NCBI GenBank assembly: GCA_947165105.1 | Contig: CAMUZC010000008.1 | Span: 1-36,873, forward strand | DNA length: 36,873 bases | Origin: an uncultured Lachnospiraceae bacterium | Lineage (GTDB): Bacteria > Bacillota_A > Clostridia > TANB77 > CAG-508 | Direction of reading: 5' to 3' | Shown here: piece by piece, positions 24,688 through 34,183 of the stretch | Layout of the letters: every line of letters begins with the position of its first letter | Numbering within the stretch: the stretch's first letter is position 1 | Program-made: the position numbers and the translations under genes | The notes under the pieces: model-generated | What the model saw: only the letters and a program-made list of their open reading frames with translations | Told to the model about the DNA's origin: nothing | The model's database searches: none

Positions 24688-25992
24688 TTATAAACAGTGT
24701 TTGAGACTTTTGAAACTTAATGTAAAGTTTAAAATTTCACTAAAATATATGGTGAAAACAAAGCCGTTAATACCAAATTTAGGAATTATTATAAATATAA
24801 GTAGAATGCTTGTAATTAAATCTAAAATATTAATTTTGAGAACAGTAACTTGTTTATCTAATCCTTTTAATATAGCATCTACAACATTATCAATGTACAT
24901 TATTGGTATTAAAGGAGTAAGTATTTTAATATATTTAATAACGTTATTTGATTTATAGAAAAAAATACTAAGTTGAGGTGAAAAAATAAAAATTAAAATT
25001 GATATTGTTATTGAAAATAATAGGGTATAGGTTAGTATTTTTTTAGTTATTTTTTTGATTTTAGAATACTCCGCTCTAACATTAAATTGAGCAAATTCTG
25101 GAATTAATAAACTACTAAAAGCTAAAACTATTGTATTTGGAAATAAGATAAGTGGCATAGCCATTCCCGAAATTAAGCCATAATTAGCTAGAGCCAGTTC
25201 ATAAGAATTACCATTTTTTTCAAATCCAATTGGAATAAGAATTTGTTTTATTGTAGAAAGACCTGAACGTATGAAAGAGGTTAGTCCAACAGGGATGGCT
25301 ATATTTAATATTCTTTTTTCTAAGAATGATTTTGATGCTCTTGTTTCTTTTATTTTCTTTTCATCAAATTTATATAAAGTATATATGTAAATAAATGAAA
25401 TGATTTCTGAAATTATATTTCCTAGAATCAGTGATATACATATATATTGCAATCCACAAGGCATAAAAATGTTTAGAAAAACGGATATTAAAAGAACTTT
25501 TAATAATTGCTCAAGTATTTGATCAGAAGCAGGTTTTATAGTGTTTCTTACTGCTGAAAAGTATCCTGTCAAACAAGAAGACATTGATATAAAAGGGAGT
25601 GAAACAGATATTATATAAAACGGTAGAGTTGATATTCTGTTATGCAGGAAAGTTTTGCAAATAATTGGTGATAAAGTAATTAATAGAGTTATTGCAATAC
25701 AACTAAAGAACAAGCTAAAAAGTAAACATTTATGCATAATTCTTTTTATGTTAGAAGTATTACCTACTGCGATTTCCTCAGATACAATTTTTGTAGTAGC
25801 AAGATTTATTCCAGATAATGCAATTGATATAGAAAATCCGTAAATTGACATGACAATTCCATATAATCCAACAGCTTCAGCGCCAATTTTTTGAGATATA
25901 TATGAATTAAAGAATAAACATATACATCTTAGTATTAATGATGTTATTGTTACTATTATGCCATTTATGAAAAAAGTTTTTATCAGTCTCAT
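24688..25992 (-). CDS. SpoVB/Wzx-like flippase (MOP superfamily)
   Basis: A polytopic membrane protein of 434 residues with about 12 hydrophobic segments. The start NGIIVTITSLILRCICLFFNSYISQKIG then GLYGIVMSIYGFSISIALSGINLATTKIVSEE matches SpoVB and polysaccharide flippases. The ATG at 25992 is preferred over an in-frame TTG at 26010; GGGAG lies 11 bases upstream. It is about 80-120 residues shorter than typical SpoVB (518) and YtgP, lacking the last helices. It precedes the SpoVD-like gene on the same strand by 129 bases, suggesting a shared role in spore cortex or cell-wall synthesis. The substrate is inferred. Confidence 0.78.
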   Translation of the reverse strand: MRLIKTFFINGIIVTITSLILRCICLFFNSYISQKIGAEAVGLYGIVMSIYGFSISIALSGINLATTKIVSEEIAVGNTSNIKRIMHKCLLFSLFFSCIAITLLITLSPIICKTFLHNRISTLPFYIISVSLPFISMSSCLTGYFSAVRNTIKPASDQILEQLLKVLLISVFLNIFMPCGLQYICISLILGNIISEIISFIYIYTLYKFDEKKIKETRASKSFLEKRILNIAIPVGLTSFIRSGLSTIKQILIPIGFEKNGNSYELALANYGLISGMAMPLILFPNTIVLAFSSLLIPEFAQFNVRAEYSKIKKITKKILTYTLLFSITISILIFIFSPQLSIFFYKSNNVIKYIKILTPLIPIMYIDNVVDAILKGLDKQVTVLKINILDLITSILLIFIIIPKFGINGFVFTIYFSEILNFTLSFKSLKHCL

Positions 25993-26059
25993 GATTTTAT
26001 AGTCTCCCAATATATTATTTTTAAGTATATTGATTTAAAAATCAAAATATGAAAATATC

Positions 26060-26088
26060 TATGCAAAATAAGCCTTTTATGCTATAAT
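26060..26088 (+). promoter_or_regulatory. Extended -10 promoter of the nucleosidase-like gene
   Basis: TGCTATAAT (26080-26088) is a perfect extended -10. A weak TATGCA lies 17 bases further upstream. The ATG at 26121 follows 33 bases later. Confidence 0.65.
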
Positions 26089-26120
26089 ACAGGCATAGAA
26101 AAACTAAAAGGAGAATTAAA

Positions 26121-26717
26121 ATGAAAAATATATTGATTGTATGTGCAATGGAAAAAGAGGGAAAGCAAATAGCAGAAAAGCTAAAAATGAAAGACATTTC
26201 AACTGAATTGTATGAGAATGCAGAAAAGAATAACAGATTGTTGATTACAGGGGTTGGCAAACAATGCACAGCTATAAGCTTAACAAAGTACTTATGTAAT
26301 AATGATAAACCAGATTTAATTATCAATATAGGTTATGCGGGTTCAACTGATATCACTGTAGGAAAGTGGGTTAATATATCTAAAGCATATAATTACGAAT
26401 GGGAAATTCCAGGAGAAGAAAAGTATACAATGTTGTGTGGTGGTAGTCAAAAACTTAAATTATTAGCTAATTCTAATATTGAAAAAGTTGAATGTTATAC
26501 ATCTGAAAGCTTTGTAACACAAACTGATATAAAGGATCATGTTGCTTTTGATATGGAACTTCACTCAATTTCATTAATTTGCGATTTTAATGAGATTCCT
26601 TTGTTATCTCTAAAGAAAATTAGTGATAATTTAAGTCTTGAAAATTATTACGAGCATTTAAATAAAGATGAAGTATTTGAACTAGTAAGTTGTATTGAAT
26701 TGATTGAAGGTTTTTAA
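26121..26717 (+). CDS. Nucleoside phosphorylase/nucleosidase superfamily protein
   Basis: A 198-residue protein with the PNP/MTAN-type fold: start MKNILIVCAMEKEGKQIAEKL, a glycine-rich ITGVGKQCTAISL (about 48-60), LIINIGYAGSTD, and FDMELHSI (about 146-153), where the Met-Glu pair is the usual ribose-binding element. It is shorter than MTA/SAH nucleosidase (about 230), mainly at the C-terminus, and the later acidic loop SDNLSLENYYEH is divergent. It may be a nucleosidase with a changed substrate. AAAGGAG precedes the ATG. It is a single gene with its own promoter; the enzyme reaction is not determined. Confidence 0.7.
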   Translation: MKNILIVCAMEKEGKQIAEKLKMKDISTELYENAEKNNRLLITGVGKQCTAISLTKYLCNNDKPDLIINIGYAGSTDITVGKWVNISKAYNYEWEIPGEEKYTMLCGGSQKLKLLANSNIEKVECYTSESFVTQTDIKDHVAFDMELHSISLICDFNEIPLLSLKKISDNLSLENYYEHLNKDEVFELVSCIELIEGF

Positions 26718-26718
26718 T

Positions 26719-26747
26719 TTGACAAAATCGACATAATACAATATAAT
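26719..26747 (+). promoter_or_regulatory. Perfect-consensus promoter of an unknown membrane-protein gene
   Basis: TTGACA (26719-26724), exactly 17 bases, TATAAT (26742-26747). It starts two bases after the previous stop and drives the gene at 26809; such a strong promoter suggests high expression. Confidence 0.85.
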
Positions 26748-26808
26748 TTAATCATATAAATCATTCTTATTCACTACAATTCATTCCCTATTAAAGGAGG
26801 AAAATCCT

Positions 26809-27372
26809 ATGTTGTTACTTGTTTTATTAATGTTAATAATTTGTAGCTTCATAAAGATGATGGGGTGTTCAATTGAACCAGGTGGAGCACAAATTACAAT
26901 TTTCATGATAGTAGGCTTAATTACAACAACAATTATTAAGACTATTTTCAAGCGGTCGGCAAAGGAAGTATATAGCGAAAAGAAAAGAGAAGAAATAGAA
27001 GACGAGTTTATGCTCTCATTTGAAGTGTTGGAAATAATAGGAGGAGTTGCATCGTTAGTAATTATTATTTATGCAATTGCCTCAGGGGTTTTCATGTATA
27101 GAGTATTCGAATACTTTGAAACCGACAAAACATGTATGATAAAACCATTGATAGTTTTAACTATTTCCACAATTATCATTTTTATAAATGGTTATACTTC
27201 TATTGGGAAAAAAATAATTCCTGTGTTGTTATATATAGAAGCCGATGTGTTAAATAAACTTATATGGCTTCTTGCAGGATTACTACTAACAGCTATTGTT
27301 GCTGGAATTTATGCATTGTTGGGAATGATGATACTTATTGCCTTTTTTGGTAATTCGATTGGTGGTGGCTGA
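26809..27372 (+). CDS. Unrecognised integral membrane protein
   Basis: Not recognised. The 187-residue protein has about five hydrophobic segments: 1-17, 27-46, 76-95, 110-129 and 150-183. A charged cytoplasmic-looking loop lies at about 47-70 (KRSAKEVYSEKKREEIEDEF). It has no signal peptide, lipobox or catalytic motif that I can identify, and ends GNSIGGG. It has a strong AAAGGAGG site, a perfect promoter and a strong terminator, so it is a self-contained expressed unit. The neighbours (nucleosidase-like protein, smc) give no functional clue. Confidence 0.75.
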   Translation: MLLLVLLMLIICSFIKMMGCSIEPGGAQITIFMIVGLITTTIIKTIFKRSAKEVYSEKKREEIEDEFMLSFEVLEIIGGVASLVIIIYAIASGVFMYRVFEYFETDKTCMIKPLIVLTISTIIIFINGYTSIGKKIIPVLLYIEADVLNKLIWLLAGLLLTAIVAGIYALLGMMILIAFFGNSIGGG

Positions 27373-27380
27373 TTTAGCAA

Positions 27381-27419
27381 AACCTTAATTAGTTTAATTA
27401 CTAATTAAGGTTTTTTTTT
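27381..27419 (+). terminator. Terminator of the unknown membrane-protein gene
   Basis: AACCTTAATTAG (27381-27392) pairs perfectly with CTAATTAAGGTT (27401-27412), followed by a T-run to 27419. Confidence 0.93.
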
Positions 27420-27458
27420 CAAGAAAGTTGGCGTTTATAAGAAAATCAAAATCTTATA

Positions 27459-27487
27459 TTGATTTTAAATGAAATTTGATATATTAT
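27459..27487 (+). promoter_or_regulatory. Promoter of smc
   Basis: TTGATT (27459-27464), 17 bases, TATTAT (27482-27487), 69 bases before the smc ATG. Confidence 0.55.
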
Positions 27488-27556
27488 AAATCTATAAATT
27501 TTTGAAAAAGTGGAATGTGTTTATTTTCATTTTTTCTTGAACGAAGGGTGAAAAAA

Positions 27557-30500
27557 ATGTACTTAAAAAGATTAGAATTACAAGGATTTAAATCATTTGC
27601 AGATAAAACAGTATTAGAATTCAAAGAAGGAATTACTTCAGTTATAGGACCAAATGGTTCAGGAAAAAGTAATATTTCAGACAGTATTAGATGGGTACTT
27701 GGAGAGCAAAGTATGAAGTCTTTAAGAGGAGCGAAATCTGAGGATATTATTTTTAACGGTACACAAAACAGAAAGTCATTAGGATTTGCAGAAGCTTCAA
27801 TTGTTATAGATAATTCAGATGGAGCACTTCCTGTTGAATATAATGAGGTTGTTGTTACAAGAAAAATATATAGAAGCGGTGAAAGTGGATATTTTATTAA
27901 TAAAGTTCCATGCAGATTAAAAGATATTACGGAGTTATTTATGGATACAGGTATTGGAAAAGATGGGTATTCTATTATTGGACAAGGTAAAATTGACGAG
28001 ATTTTAAGTAACAAATCTGAGGATAGAAGACATATTTTTGAAGAGGCAGCAGGTATTGTTAAATATAGAGTTAGAAAAGGTGAATCTGAGAAAAAATTAG
28101 AGCAAACTAAACTTAATTTATTAAGAATTAATGATATTTTGTCTGAGATTGAAGCTAATTTAGATCCTTTAAAAATTCAATCTGAGAAAGCAAGACAGTT
28201 TTTAGATTTAAGAGAAGAACTAAAAAATATAGAAATTGGTTTATTTTTATATAATATTGATAATTACAAAGAGAAATTAGAACAGATTATTAAAGATGAG
28301 GATATAATAGCATCACAAAGAGATGATGAAACAAGTAAGCTAGAGAACAAACAAAAAACAAAAGAAGAGTTGAAGGCTGAAATTGATAGAATTACAGCTG
28401 AAATTGAAAGTGTTCAAAACTTAAGTTTTGAGAGTACAAACAAAATAGAAAAATTAAATACTGAAATTGGAATTGCAAATGAAAGAATTTCTAATAATAA
28501 AGCAAATGATGAAAGATTAAAAAAGGAAATTGAAGAAGTTAAGGTTAGAATTTCAGAACTAGAAGAAGAAAAGAATCAGAAATTAGAGAAGAAGAATAAT
28601 ATATTTTCAAACAAGGAAAAGTTTGAAAGTGAATTAAAAGAAAAAGAAGAAGAACTAGCAAAAATAACTGAAAAATTATCTTCAAAAGAATTAGAAATAG
28701 AAGAACAAAAACAAAAGGTAGAAAAAAATACAGATAGTAAATATGAAATTGGAAATGAAATTAGTACTTTAGAAGCAAATTTTGAAAATTACGAAAAAAG
28801 AGAAAAAACATTAAAAACAGAAATTGCTGAAGCAATATCTGAATTAGATGGCGCAAGAAGTGATAAGCAAGAAATTTCTAAAGGATATTTTGACATAGAA
28901 AACCAAAAAAATAAGGTATTGGCAGAAATTGAAAAAATTGCTAAAGAAAAAGAAGAAGCAAATGATAAAATTAAGAATTTTGAAGAAGAAATAAATAAGA
29001 TTTCTTACGATATTAGAATGAAAGATTCAAGATATAAGTTTTTAGTTGAGACAGAAAAGGAAAAAGAAGGATACACAAAAAGTGTTAAATCTTTGTTATT
29101 AGACTGTGATAAAGATTCTTCGTTAAAGTCAGGCGTTGAAGGAGTTTTAGCAAATTTAATTTCTGTTGACAGCAAATATCAAACAGCTATAGAAATGGTA
29201 TTAGGAGGCACACTTCAAAACATTGTTACTGATACTGAGCAAACAGCAAAAAAATTGGTGGAGCATTTACGTAGAAATAATTTAGGAAGGGCATCATTTT
29301 TACCAATTTCATCTGTTAAGGGAAATAAAATTGATAGATTAAAATGTAATTTTGATGGCTACATTGGAATTGCATCAGATTTAGTAAAATGTGACAGAAA
29401 ATATGAACAGATAATTAACAATTTACTTGGAAGAACTGCTGTTGTAGATAGCATGGATACCGGAATTCAAATGGCAAAAGCAAATAATTATACGTTTAGA
29501 ATTGTTACTTTAAAAGGAGATATAATCAGTAATTCGGGAGCAATTACAGGTGGTTCAGTTTCAACAAAAACTGTTAACATCTTAGGAAGAAGTAATGAAA
29601 TTGAAAATCTTGAAAAAGAGATAAAAGCATTAAAATCTAAGTTAGATGAAATTATAAAGGATAAAGAAAAATATGAAAGTTCAATTTCTGGGGTTATCGA
29701 AAAATCTGAAGAATTAGATAATAAGCTAAATGAAATAAACATAGTATATGCAACAGAAAAACAAAAAATTCTATCTATTGAAGAAGCAATTGATAAAGTA
29801 GCAACAAGACTTGAAAAATTGAAACAAGAAAATGAAAATATTAAACATCAAAAAGCTGAATTATTAAAAGAAAAAGAAGAAAAATTTGCTGAAATAGAAA
29901 AAATTGATAAAGAAAATACTGACTTAAATGCAGTTATTGAACAATTTGCAGCATTAAATAAAGATAATCAAAAATATATAGATGACTTAAATTTTGATAT
30001 TACAAATCTTAGAATTTCGGTATCATCATTTGATGAGAGTGGAACATCTATTGATGAAATGGTTGAAAGAATTGAGCTTGATATTACAAATAATAACACA
30101 AGTATCAAGAACAAAGAAAAACAAATTGAAGAAATTACGAATGAAAACAAAGAACTAGAACAAAACATTATTAATTTCAACAATGAGATTGACACTATTA
30201 AATCCGAAGTTGCAAATAGTACTGGAAAAGTAGAAGAGTTAAAGGCTGCGAGAGTTGATAACAACAGTAAATTAGAAAAAACTGAAAAAGAAATTACGGA
30301 TCAATTCTCTGTAATTGAAGATTTGAAAGAACAATTGGTAAAAATAGATGTTAAGAAAACGAAATTTGAACAAGATTTAAAACAAGTTGTTGATAGTTTA
30401 TGGGACGAATATGAAATGACTCCTAATAATTGTGAAAATTATGAGAAACCAAGTAATGTTCAAGCAACTCAAAAAGAAGTAAATAAATTACGTAACAAAA

Positions 30501-31102
30501 TTCGTGATTTGGGAAGTATTAATATTGATTCAATTGAAGAGTATAAAAAAGCTAAAGAAAGATATGACTTTATGAGTGAACAACGTTTAGATCTTGAAAA
30601 TACTCAAGCAAAACTTAGAAATGTAATTACAGAGATGACAAAAACAATGAAAGCACAATTTGCAGAAAAATTTGCTTTAATTAATAAAAACTTTAATGAA
30701 GTTTTCCAAGAATTATTTGGTGGTGGTAAAGCAGAACTAGTTTTAGAAGACGAAGAAAATATATTGGAATGTGGTATAGACATTAGAGTTCAACCAACTG
30801 GTAAAAAACTTCAAAACATGATGCTTTTATCAGGAGGAGAAAAGGCATTTACTGCAATTGCATTACTATTCGCAATACTAAAAATCAATCCAGCACCATT
30901 CTGTATATTGGATGAAATTGAAGCTGCACTTGATGATGTTAATGTATACAGATATGCTGATTATTTAAAGAAGTTTAGTGATGAAACACAGTTCCTTGTT
31001 ATCACTCACAGAAAAGGAACTATGGAGGCTGCTGATACTGTTTATGGTGTTACTATGGAGGAAAATGGTATTAGTAAGTTATTATCTATAAAAATGGCAT
31101 AG
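27557..31102 (+). CDS. smc: Chromosome segregation protein SMC
   Basis: SMC dimers with ScpA/ScpB condense and resolve replicated chromosomes by loop extrusion. From the ATG at 27557 (AAGGGTG upstream; an in-frame ATG at 27515 lacks a site and adds 14 atypical residues): 1181 residues, near the usual 1186. Walker A GPNGSGKS is at 31-38. Long coiled coils run at about 160-490 and 660-990, with a globular hinge between them (GVEGVLANLI and GAITGGSVSTK). Near the end are the ABC signature LSGGEKAF and Walker B FCILDEIEAALDD. rnc and ftsY, common neighbours, are absent; smc stands alone between two terminators. Confidence 0.97.
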   Translation: MYLKRLELQGFKSFADKTVLEFKEGITSVIGPNGSGKSNISDSIRWVLGEQSMKSLRGAKSEDIIFNGTQNRKSLGFAEASIVIDNSDGALPVEYNEVVVTRKIYRSGESGYFINKVPCRLKDITELFMDTGIGKDGYSIIGQGKIDEILSNKSEDRRHIFEEAAGIVKYRVRKGESEKKLEQTKLNLLRINDILSEIEANLDPLKIQSEKARQFLDLREELKNIEIGLFLYNIDNYKEKLEQIIKDEDIIASQRDDETSKLENKQKTKEELKAEIDRITAEIESVQNLSFESTNKIEKLNTEIGIANERISNNKANDERLKKEIEEVKVRISELEEEKNQKLEKKNNIFSNKEKFESELKEKEEELAKITEKLSSKELEIEEQKQKVEKNTDSKYEIGNEISTLEANFENYEKREKTLKTEIAEAISELDGARSDKQEISKGYFDIENQKNKVLAEIEKIAKEKEEANDKIKNFEEEINKISYDIRMKDSRYKFLVETEKEKEGYTKSVKSLLLDCDKDSSLKSGVEGVLANLISVDSKYQTAIEMVLGGTLQNIVTDTEQTAKKLVEHLRRNNLGRASFLPISSVKGNKIDRLKCNFDGYIGIASDLVKCDRKYEQIINNLLGRTAVVDSMDTGIQMAKANNYTFRIVTLKGDIISNSGAITGGSVSTKTVNILGRSNEIENLEKEIKALKSKLDEIIKDKEKYESSISGVIEKSEELDNKLNEINIVYATEKQKILSIEEAIDKVATRLEKLKQENENIKHQKAELLKEKEEKFAEIEKIDKENTDLNAVIEQFAALNKDNQKYIDDLNFDITNLRISVSSFDESGTSIDEMVERIELDITNNNTSIKNKEKQIEEITNENKELEQNIINFNNEIDTIKSEVANSTGKVEELKAARVDNNSKLEKTEKEITDQFSVIEDLKEQLVKIDVKKTKFEQDLKQVVDSLWDEYEMTPNNCENYEKPSNVQATQKEVNKLRNKIRDLGSINIDSIEEYKKAKERYDFMSEQRLDLENTQAKLRNVITEMTKTMKAQFAEKFALINKNFNEVFQELFGGGKAELVLEDEENILECGIDIRVQPTGKKLQNMMLLSGGEKAFTAIALLFAILKINPAPFCILDEIEAALDDVNVYRYADYLKKFSDETQFLVITHRKGTMEAADTVYGVTMEENGISKLLSIKMA

Positions 31103-31116
31103 AATAAAAGATGTAT

Positions 31117-31146
31117 AAAAAAGCAGATTTATATCTGCTTTTTTTA
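31117..31146 (+). terminator. Terminator of smc
   Basis: AAAAAGCAGAT pairs with ATCTGCTTTTT around a short loop, followed by a T-run; it lies 15 bases after the smc stop. Confidence 0.9.
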
Positions 31147-31186
31147 TATTAATACAAGTGTAGTATTTTAAATATGTAAAATCAAC

Positions 31187-31215
31187 TTGACATACTTTAA
31201 ATAGGAATATATAAT
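31187..31215 (+). promoter_or_regulatory. Consensus promoter of the XRE-ABC operon, with repeats
   Basis: TTGACA (31187-31192), 17 bases, TATAAT (31210-31215), 52 bases before the regulator gene. Similar 12-mers GTATTTTAAATA (31163-31174) and ATACTTTAAATA (31192-31203) flank or overlap the -35. They could be operators for the XRE repressor; that is inference. Confidence 0.8.
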
Positions 31216-31266
31216 ATTCTTAAAATAAATTTAATTTAGTTTTACATCCAAAAGGGGGATGAGAGG

Positions 31267-31470
31267 ATGAAAAATGAAGTTGAATATTTTAGAAAATTAA
31301 ATAATGAAAAACAAGAGGAGTTAGCAAAAGCTGTTGGAGTATCAAGACAGACTATTATTTCTATCGAAAAAGGTAAATATAATCCATCAATAATTTTGGC
31401 GTTTAAAATTGCAAATCATTTCGGGAAAATTATTGAAGATGTATTTATTTACGAGGAGGAAGAAGAATGA
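31267..31470 (+). CDS. XRE-family HTH regulator (YozG/Cro type)
   Basis: A 67-residue helix-turn-helix protein: [27 protein letters not shown] (about 15-41) is a canonical Cro/C1-type HTH, and the short C-terminus ends in an acidic run. Such small regulators in Bacillota commonly head operons with a membrane protein and an ABC transporter, and usually autorepress. GGGGATGAGAGG precedes the ATG. Its stop overlaps the next start by four bases (ATGA), indicating tight coupling. Confidence 0.92.
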   Translation: MKNEVEYFRKLNNEKQEELAKAVGVSRQTIISIEKGKYNPSIILAFKIANHFGKIIEDVFIYEEEEE

Positions 31471-31781
31471 AATTATTTAAAAAAATAGACGAAATGGAAT
31501 TAGAAATACGACGTAAAGGTGATTTGGCAGGATTAACCTTTTTGAACTTAGCATTAATAGCGTTAATTTTAAATAGTATAGTAAAGAAAGAAAATTGGTG
31601 TGTTTTTGCTGGACTATTAATTGGTGAGGAATTAGTGGTGTTTGTTTCGAGAGTACTTCATCGTAAAAACTATGGAGATGAAGGTTGGAAAAAAGAAGTA
31701 GTACGTTTTTCAATTTGTTTTTTTGTGGTAATAGCTGTTGTTTTAGCAGTAACAGTACCATCATTAACTTGCCAAAAATAA
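31467..31781 (+). CDS. Small membrane protein coupled to the XRE regulator
   Basis: Function unknown. The 104-residue protein has three hydrophobic segments (about 23-41, 47-60, 79-97) and a charged start ([15 protein letters not shown]). Its ATG overlaps the regulator stop, a typical HTH-plus-membrane-protein pair in Bacillota. The ABC ATPase starts 25 bases later. It may modulate or sense for the regulator; there is no motif to test this. Confidence 0.8.
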   Translation: MKLFKKIDEMELEIRRKGDLAGLTFLNLALIALILNSIVKKENWCVFAGLLIGEELVVFVSRVLHRKNYGDEGWKKEVVRFSICFFVVIAVVLAVTVPSLTCQK

Positions 31782-31806
31782 AATAAGATTGGAAGGAGTT
31801 TTATTA

Positions 31807-32721
31807 ATGAGTAATACAATTTTAAAATGCGAAAAACTTAATAAAGTAATTAAGAAAAAACAAATTTTAGACAATGTATCATTTGAATTAAATGCTGGTG
31901 AAATTCTAGGATTTATTGGACCAAATGGTGCAGGTAAAACTACAACTATTAAGTTAGTTTTAGGTCTTCAAAGCATAACAAGTGGAAAGGTTGAAATCAA
32001 TGGATTTGATGTAGAAAAAGATTTTGTAAAAGCTATTGAGAGAGTAGGAGCAATAGTTGAAAATCCAGATTTCTATATGTATTTATCAGGAAGAAAAAAC
32101 TTAGAATTAGTTGCTAATATGTATAAAGATGTTGATAATAAAAGAATTGATGAAGTTGTAAAACTAGTGGGATTAGAAAACAGAATTAAAGATAAAGTTT
32201 CAAAATATTCTTTAGGAATGAGACAAAGATTAGGAATAGCCCAAGCTATATTAAATAAACCTAATCTACTTATATTAGATGAACCAACAAATGGATTAGA
32301 TCCGGAGGGAATAAAAGATTTAAGAGAATTCTTAGTGAAGTTAGCCAAAGAGGAAAAAATGGCTATATTTATTTCAAGTCACAATTTATCAGAACTTGAA
32401 AGCTTTTGCACTAAAGTATGTATAATCAAAAATGGTAAAGTAATTGAAACTGCATCAATGGAAGCTTTAAAATCTGAAACAGGTGATGAAAGAAATATTT
32501 ATGACGTAGAAATAGATAATACAGATTCTATAAAAGATTATAAAGAAGAAATTGAAATTGTAGATAAATCTAATTTTAAAGTAATACTTTCAAAAGAGGC
32601 TGTGCCAGATTTTATTGAAAAATTAATTGAAGATAACATCAAGGTATATGAATTTAAAGAAGAAAAAATATCATTGGAAGATGCTTTCTTGAAAAAGACA
32701 GGAGGTAATATAATTGGGTAA
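31807..32721 (+). CDS. ABC transporter ATP-binding protein (BcrA-like)
   Basis: ATPase subunit of an ABC-2-type exporter. The start is ATG 31807 with GGAAGGAG eight bases upstream (an in-frame TTG at 31789 is rejected); 304 residues. Walker A GPNGAGKT is at 38-45, the signature [13 protein letters not shown] at about 134-146, Walker [16 protein letters not shown] follows, and the H-loop is in [10 protein letters not shown]. The C-terminal 80 residues are typical of the BcrA/YhcH-type subfamily exporting peptides, antibiotics or lipids. It overlaps the permease start by eight bases. The exported substrate is unknown. Confidence 0.93.
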   Translation: MSNTILKCEKLNKVIKKKQILDNVSFELNAGEILGFIGPNGAGKTTTIKLVLGLQSITSGKVEINGFDVEKDFVKAIERVGAIVENPDFYMYLSGRKNLELVANMYKDVDNKRIDEVVKLVGLENRIKDKVSKYSLGMRQRLGIAQAILNKPNLLILDEPTNGLDPEGIKDLREFLVKLAKEEKMAIFISSHNLSELESFCTKVCIIKNGKVIETASMEALKSETGDERNIYDVEIDNTDSIKDYKEEIEIVDKSNFKVILSKEAVPDFIEKLIEDNIKVYEFKEEKISLEDAFLKKTGGNIIG

Positions 32722-34183
32722 TCTAATAAAAAACGAATTTATAAAAATCTTTAGAAAAAAAAGTGTTTACATTATTTTAATTGTAATGTTTTTATTTATG
32801 ATTCTTACAAATTGCATATATAGATATATGTATGCAGATACAGTTCAATATAATTATAGATTAGATGACGATTATATTGCAGGGGCTAGAGAGAGTATTA
32901 AAGATATAGATACAAATATAAATATCGAAAATAGAGACTATTATATAAATAAAAAAACAGACGTAGATTATTATGATTTATATAAAAAATATGACAAAAA
33001 TTCATGGCAAGCGTATATTATAAAAAGAGATTTTTATAATTATTTATATGAATGTAACCTATATAAATACGGCACAAGAACTAATAATGCAGCGGTTGCT
33101 GAAAATCCAGAAGAGGTTTTAAATCAAAAGATTGAAAGTTTAAATGTAAATGATTGGAAACAGTATGTAAAGGAAGAAATTAATGTAATAGAAAGTCAAA
33201 TAGCAGGATTAAAAGAAGAAAGAAATCAGTTACCAAATGATTCATTAGAAATAAAATCCTTAGACGACGAAATAAGAAATCTAGAACAAAAATTAGAATT
33301 ATTTAATATGAGAATTGAAAAAAATATTCCATATGGTGATGATTATTTAAATAACGCATTAGATATGAAAATTAATTCAATTGGAATAGATTATAGCTTT
33401 GATGAACCTGATATGTCTTATAGAGAAAAGGTTGAAAAACAGCAGGAAATACAGGAAATAGAAAAGGCAAATTATATATTGGATAATAAGAAGGATATTA
33501 ATAATAATGGAAATGCAAGAGGAATTTTACTTAATATGTTTAACGAATATTCATTATTTTTAATAGTATTTATTGCAATGATTTTAGGAGGAATGGTAAG
33601 TTCTGAATTAGAAAAAGGTACTATTAAAATGTTACTAGTAAAGCCATATACTAGAGGAAAAATATTGTTAGCTAAATATATTGTTTCATTATTAATGATA
33701 GGATTCATATTTGTAACAGCAATTTTAATGCAAACAATACTTGGAGGATTAATGTTTGGATTTGATTCATTATCAATTCCGGTGGTTCAATACAATTTCA
33801 ATACAAATTCAATTGTAACATACAATGTTTTTGCTTACGTTGGACTAACAGCGTTGTGTAAATTGCCTATGTATATATTATTAGGTACATTAGCATTCGC
33901 ATTAAGTAGTTTATTTGGGAATTCAGTAATTTCTATTGTATTACCAATTATGGGAACAGCTACAGGTTCAATTATTAATCAATTGGCAATAAGTCGTTCA
34001 ATAAAACAAGTAGCTATATCACCAACATTGAATTGGGATTTTACAGAATTCTTATTTGGAAGATTACCAAGCTATGAATATACAAGTTTCGGATTTGCAG
34101 TAGGTGTTTGTATAGTTTATTGGATTGTTATGATGGCAATAAGTTTTATTTCATTTAAGAAAAGAGAAATAAAAAATATTTAA
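32714..34183 (+). CDS. ABC-2-type transporter permease
   Basis: Membrane partner of the preceding ATPase. The 489-residue protein starts at TTG 32714, with GGAGG eight bases upstream. One membrane helix (about 18-36) is followed by a large extracytoplasmic region (about 40-275, charged and partly coiled-coil, with KEERNQLP and EIRNLEQKLE). Five or six further helices follow from about 277 to the end. The large loop between TM1 and TM2 is common in bacitracin/lantibiotic-type ABC-2 permeases. Its stop lies directly at the left end of the 313-bp palindrome. Confidence 0.88.
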   Translation: MGNLIKNEFIKIFRKKSVYIILIVMFLFMILTNCIYRYMYADTVQYNYRLDDDYIAGARESIKDIDTNINIENRDYYINKKTDVDYYDLYKKYDKNSWQAYIIKRDFYNYLYECNLYKYGTRTNNAAVAENPEEVLNQKIESLNVNDWKQYVKEEINVIESQIAGLKEERNQLPNDSLEIKSLDDEIRNLEQKLELFNMRIEKNIPYGDDYLNNALDMKINSIGIDYSFDEPDMSYREKVEKQQEIQEIEKANYILDNKKDINNNGNARGILLNMFNEYSLFLIVFIAMILGGMVSSELEKGTIKMLLVKPYTRGKILLAKYIVSLLMIGFIFVTAILMQTILGGLMFGFDSLSIPVVQYNFNTNSIVTYNVFAYVGLTALCKLPMYILLGTLAFALSSLFGNSVISIVLPIMGTATGSIINQLAISRSIKQVAISPTLNWDFTEFLFGRLPSYEYTSFGFAVGVCIVYWIVMMAISFISFKKREIKNI

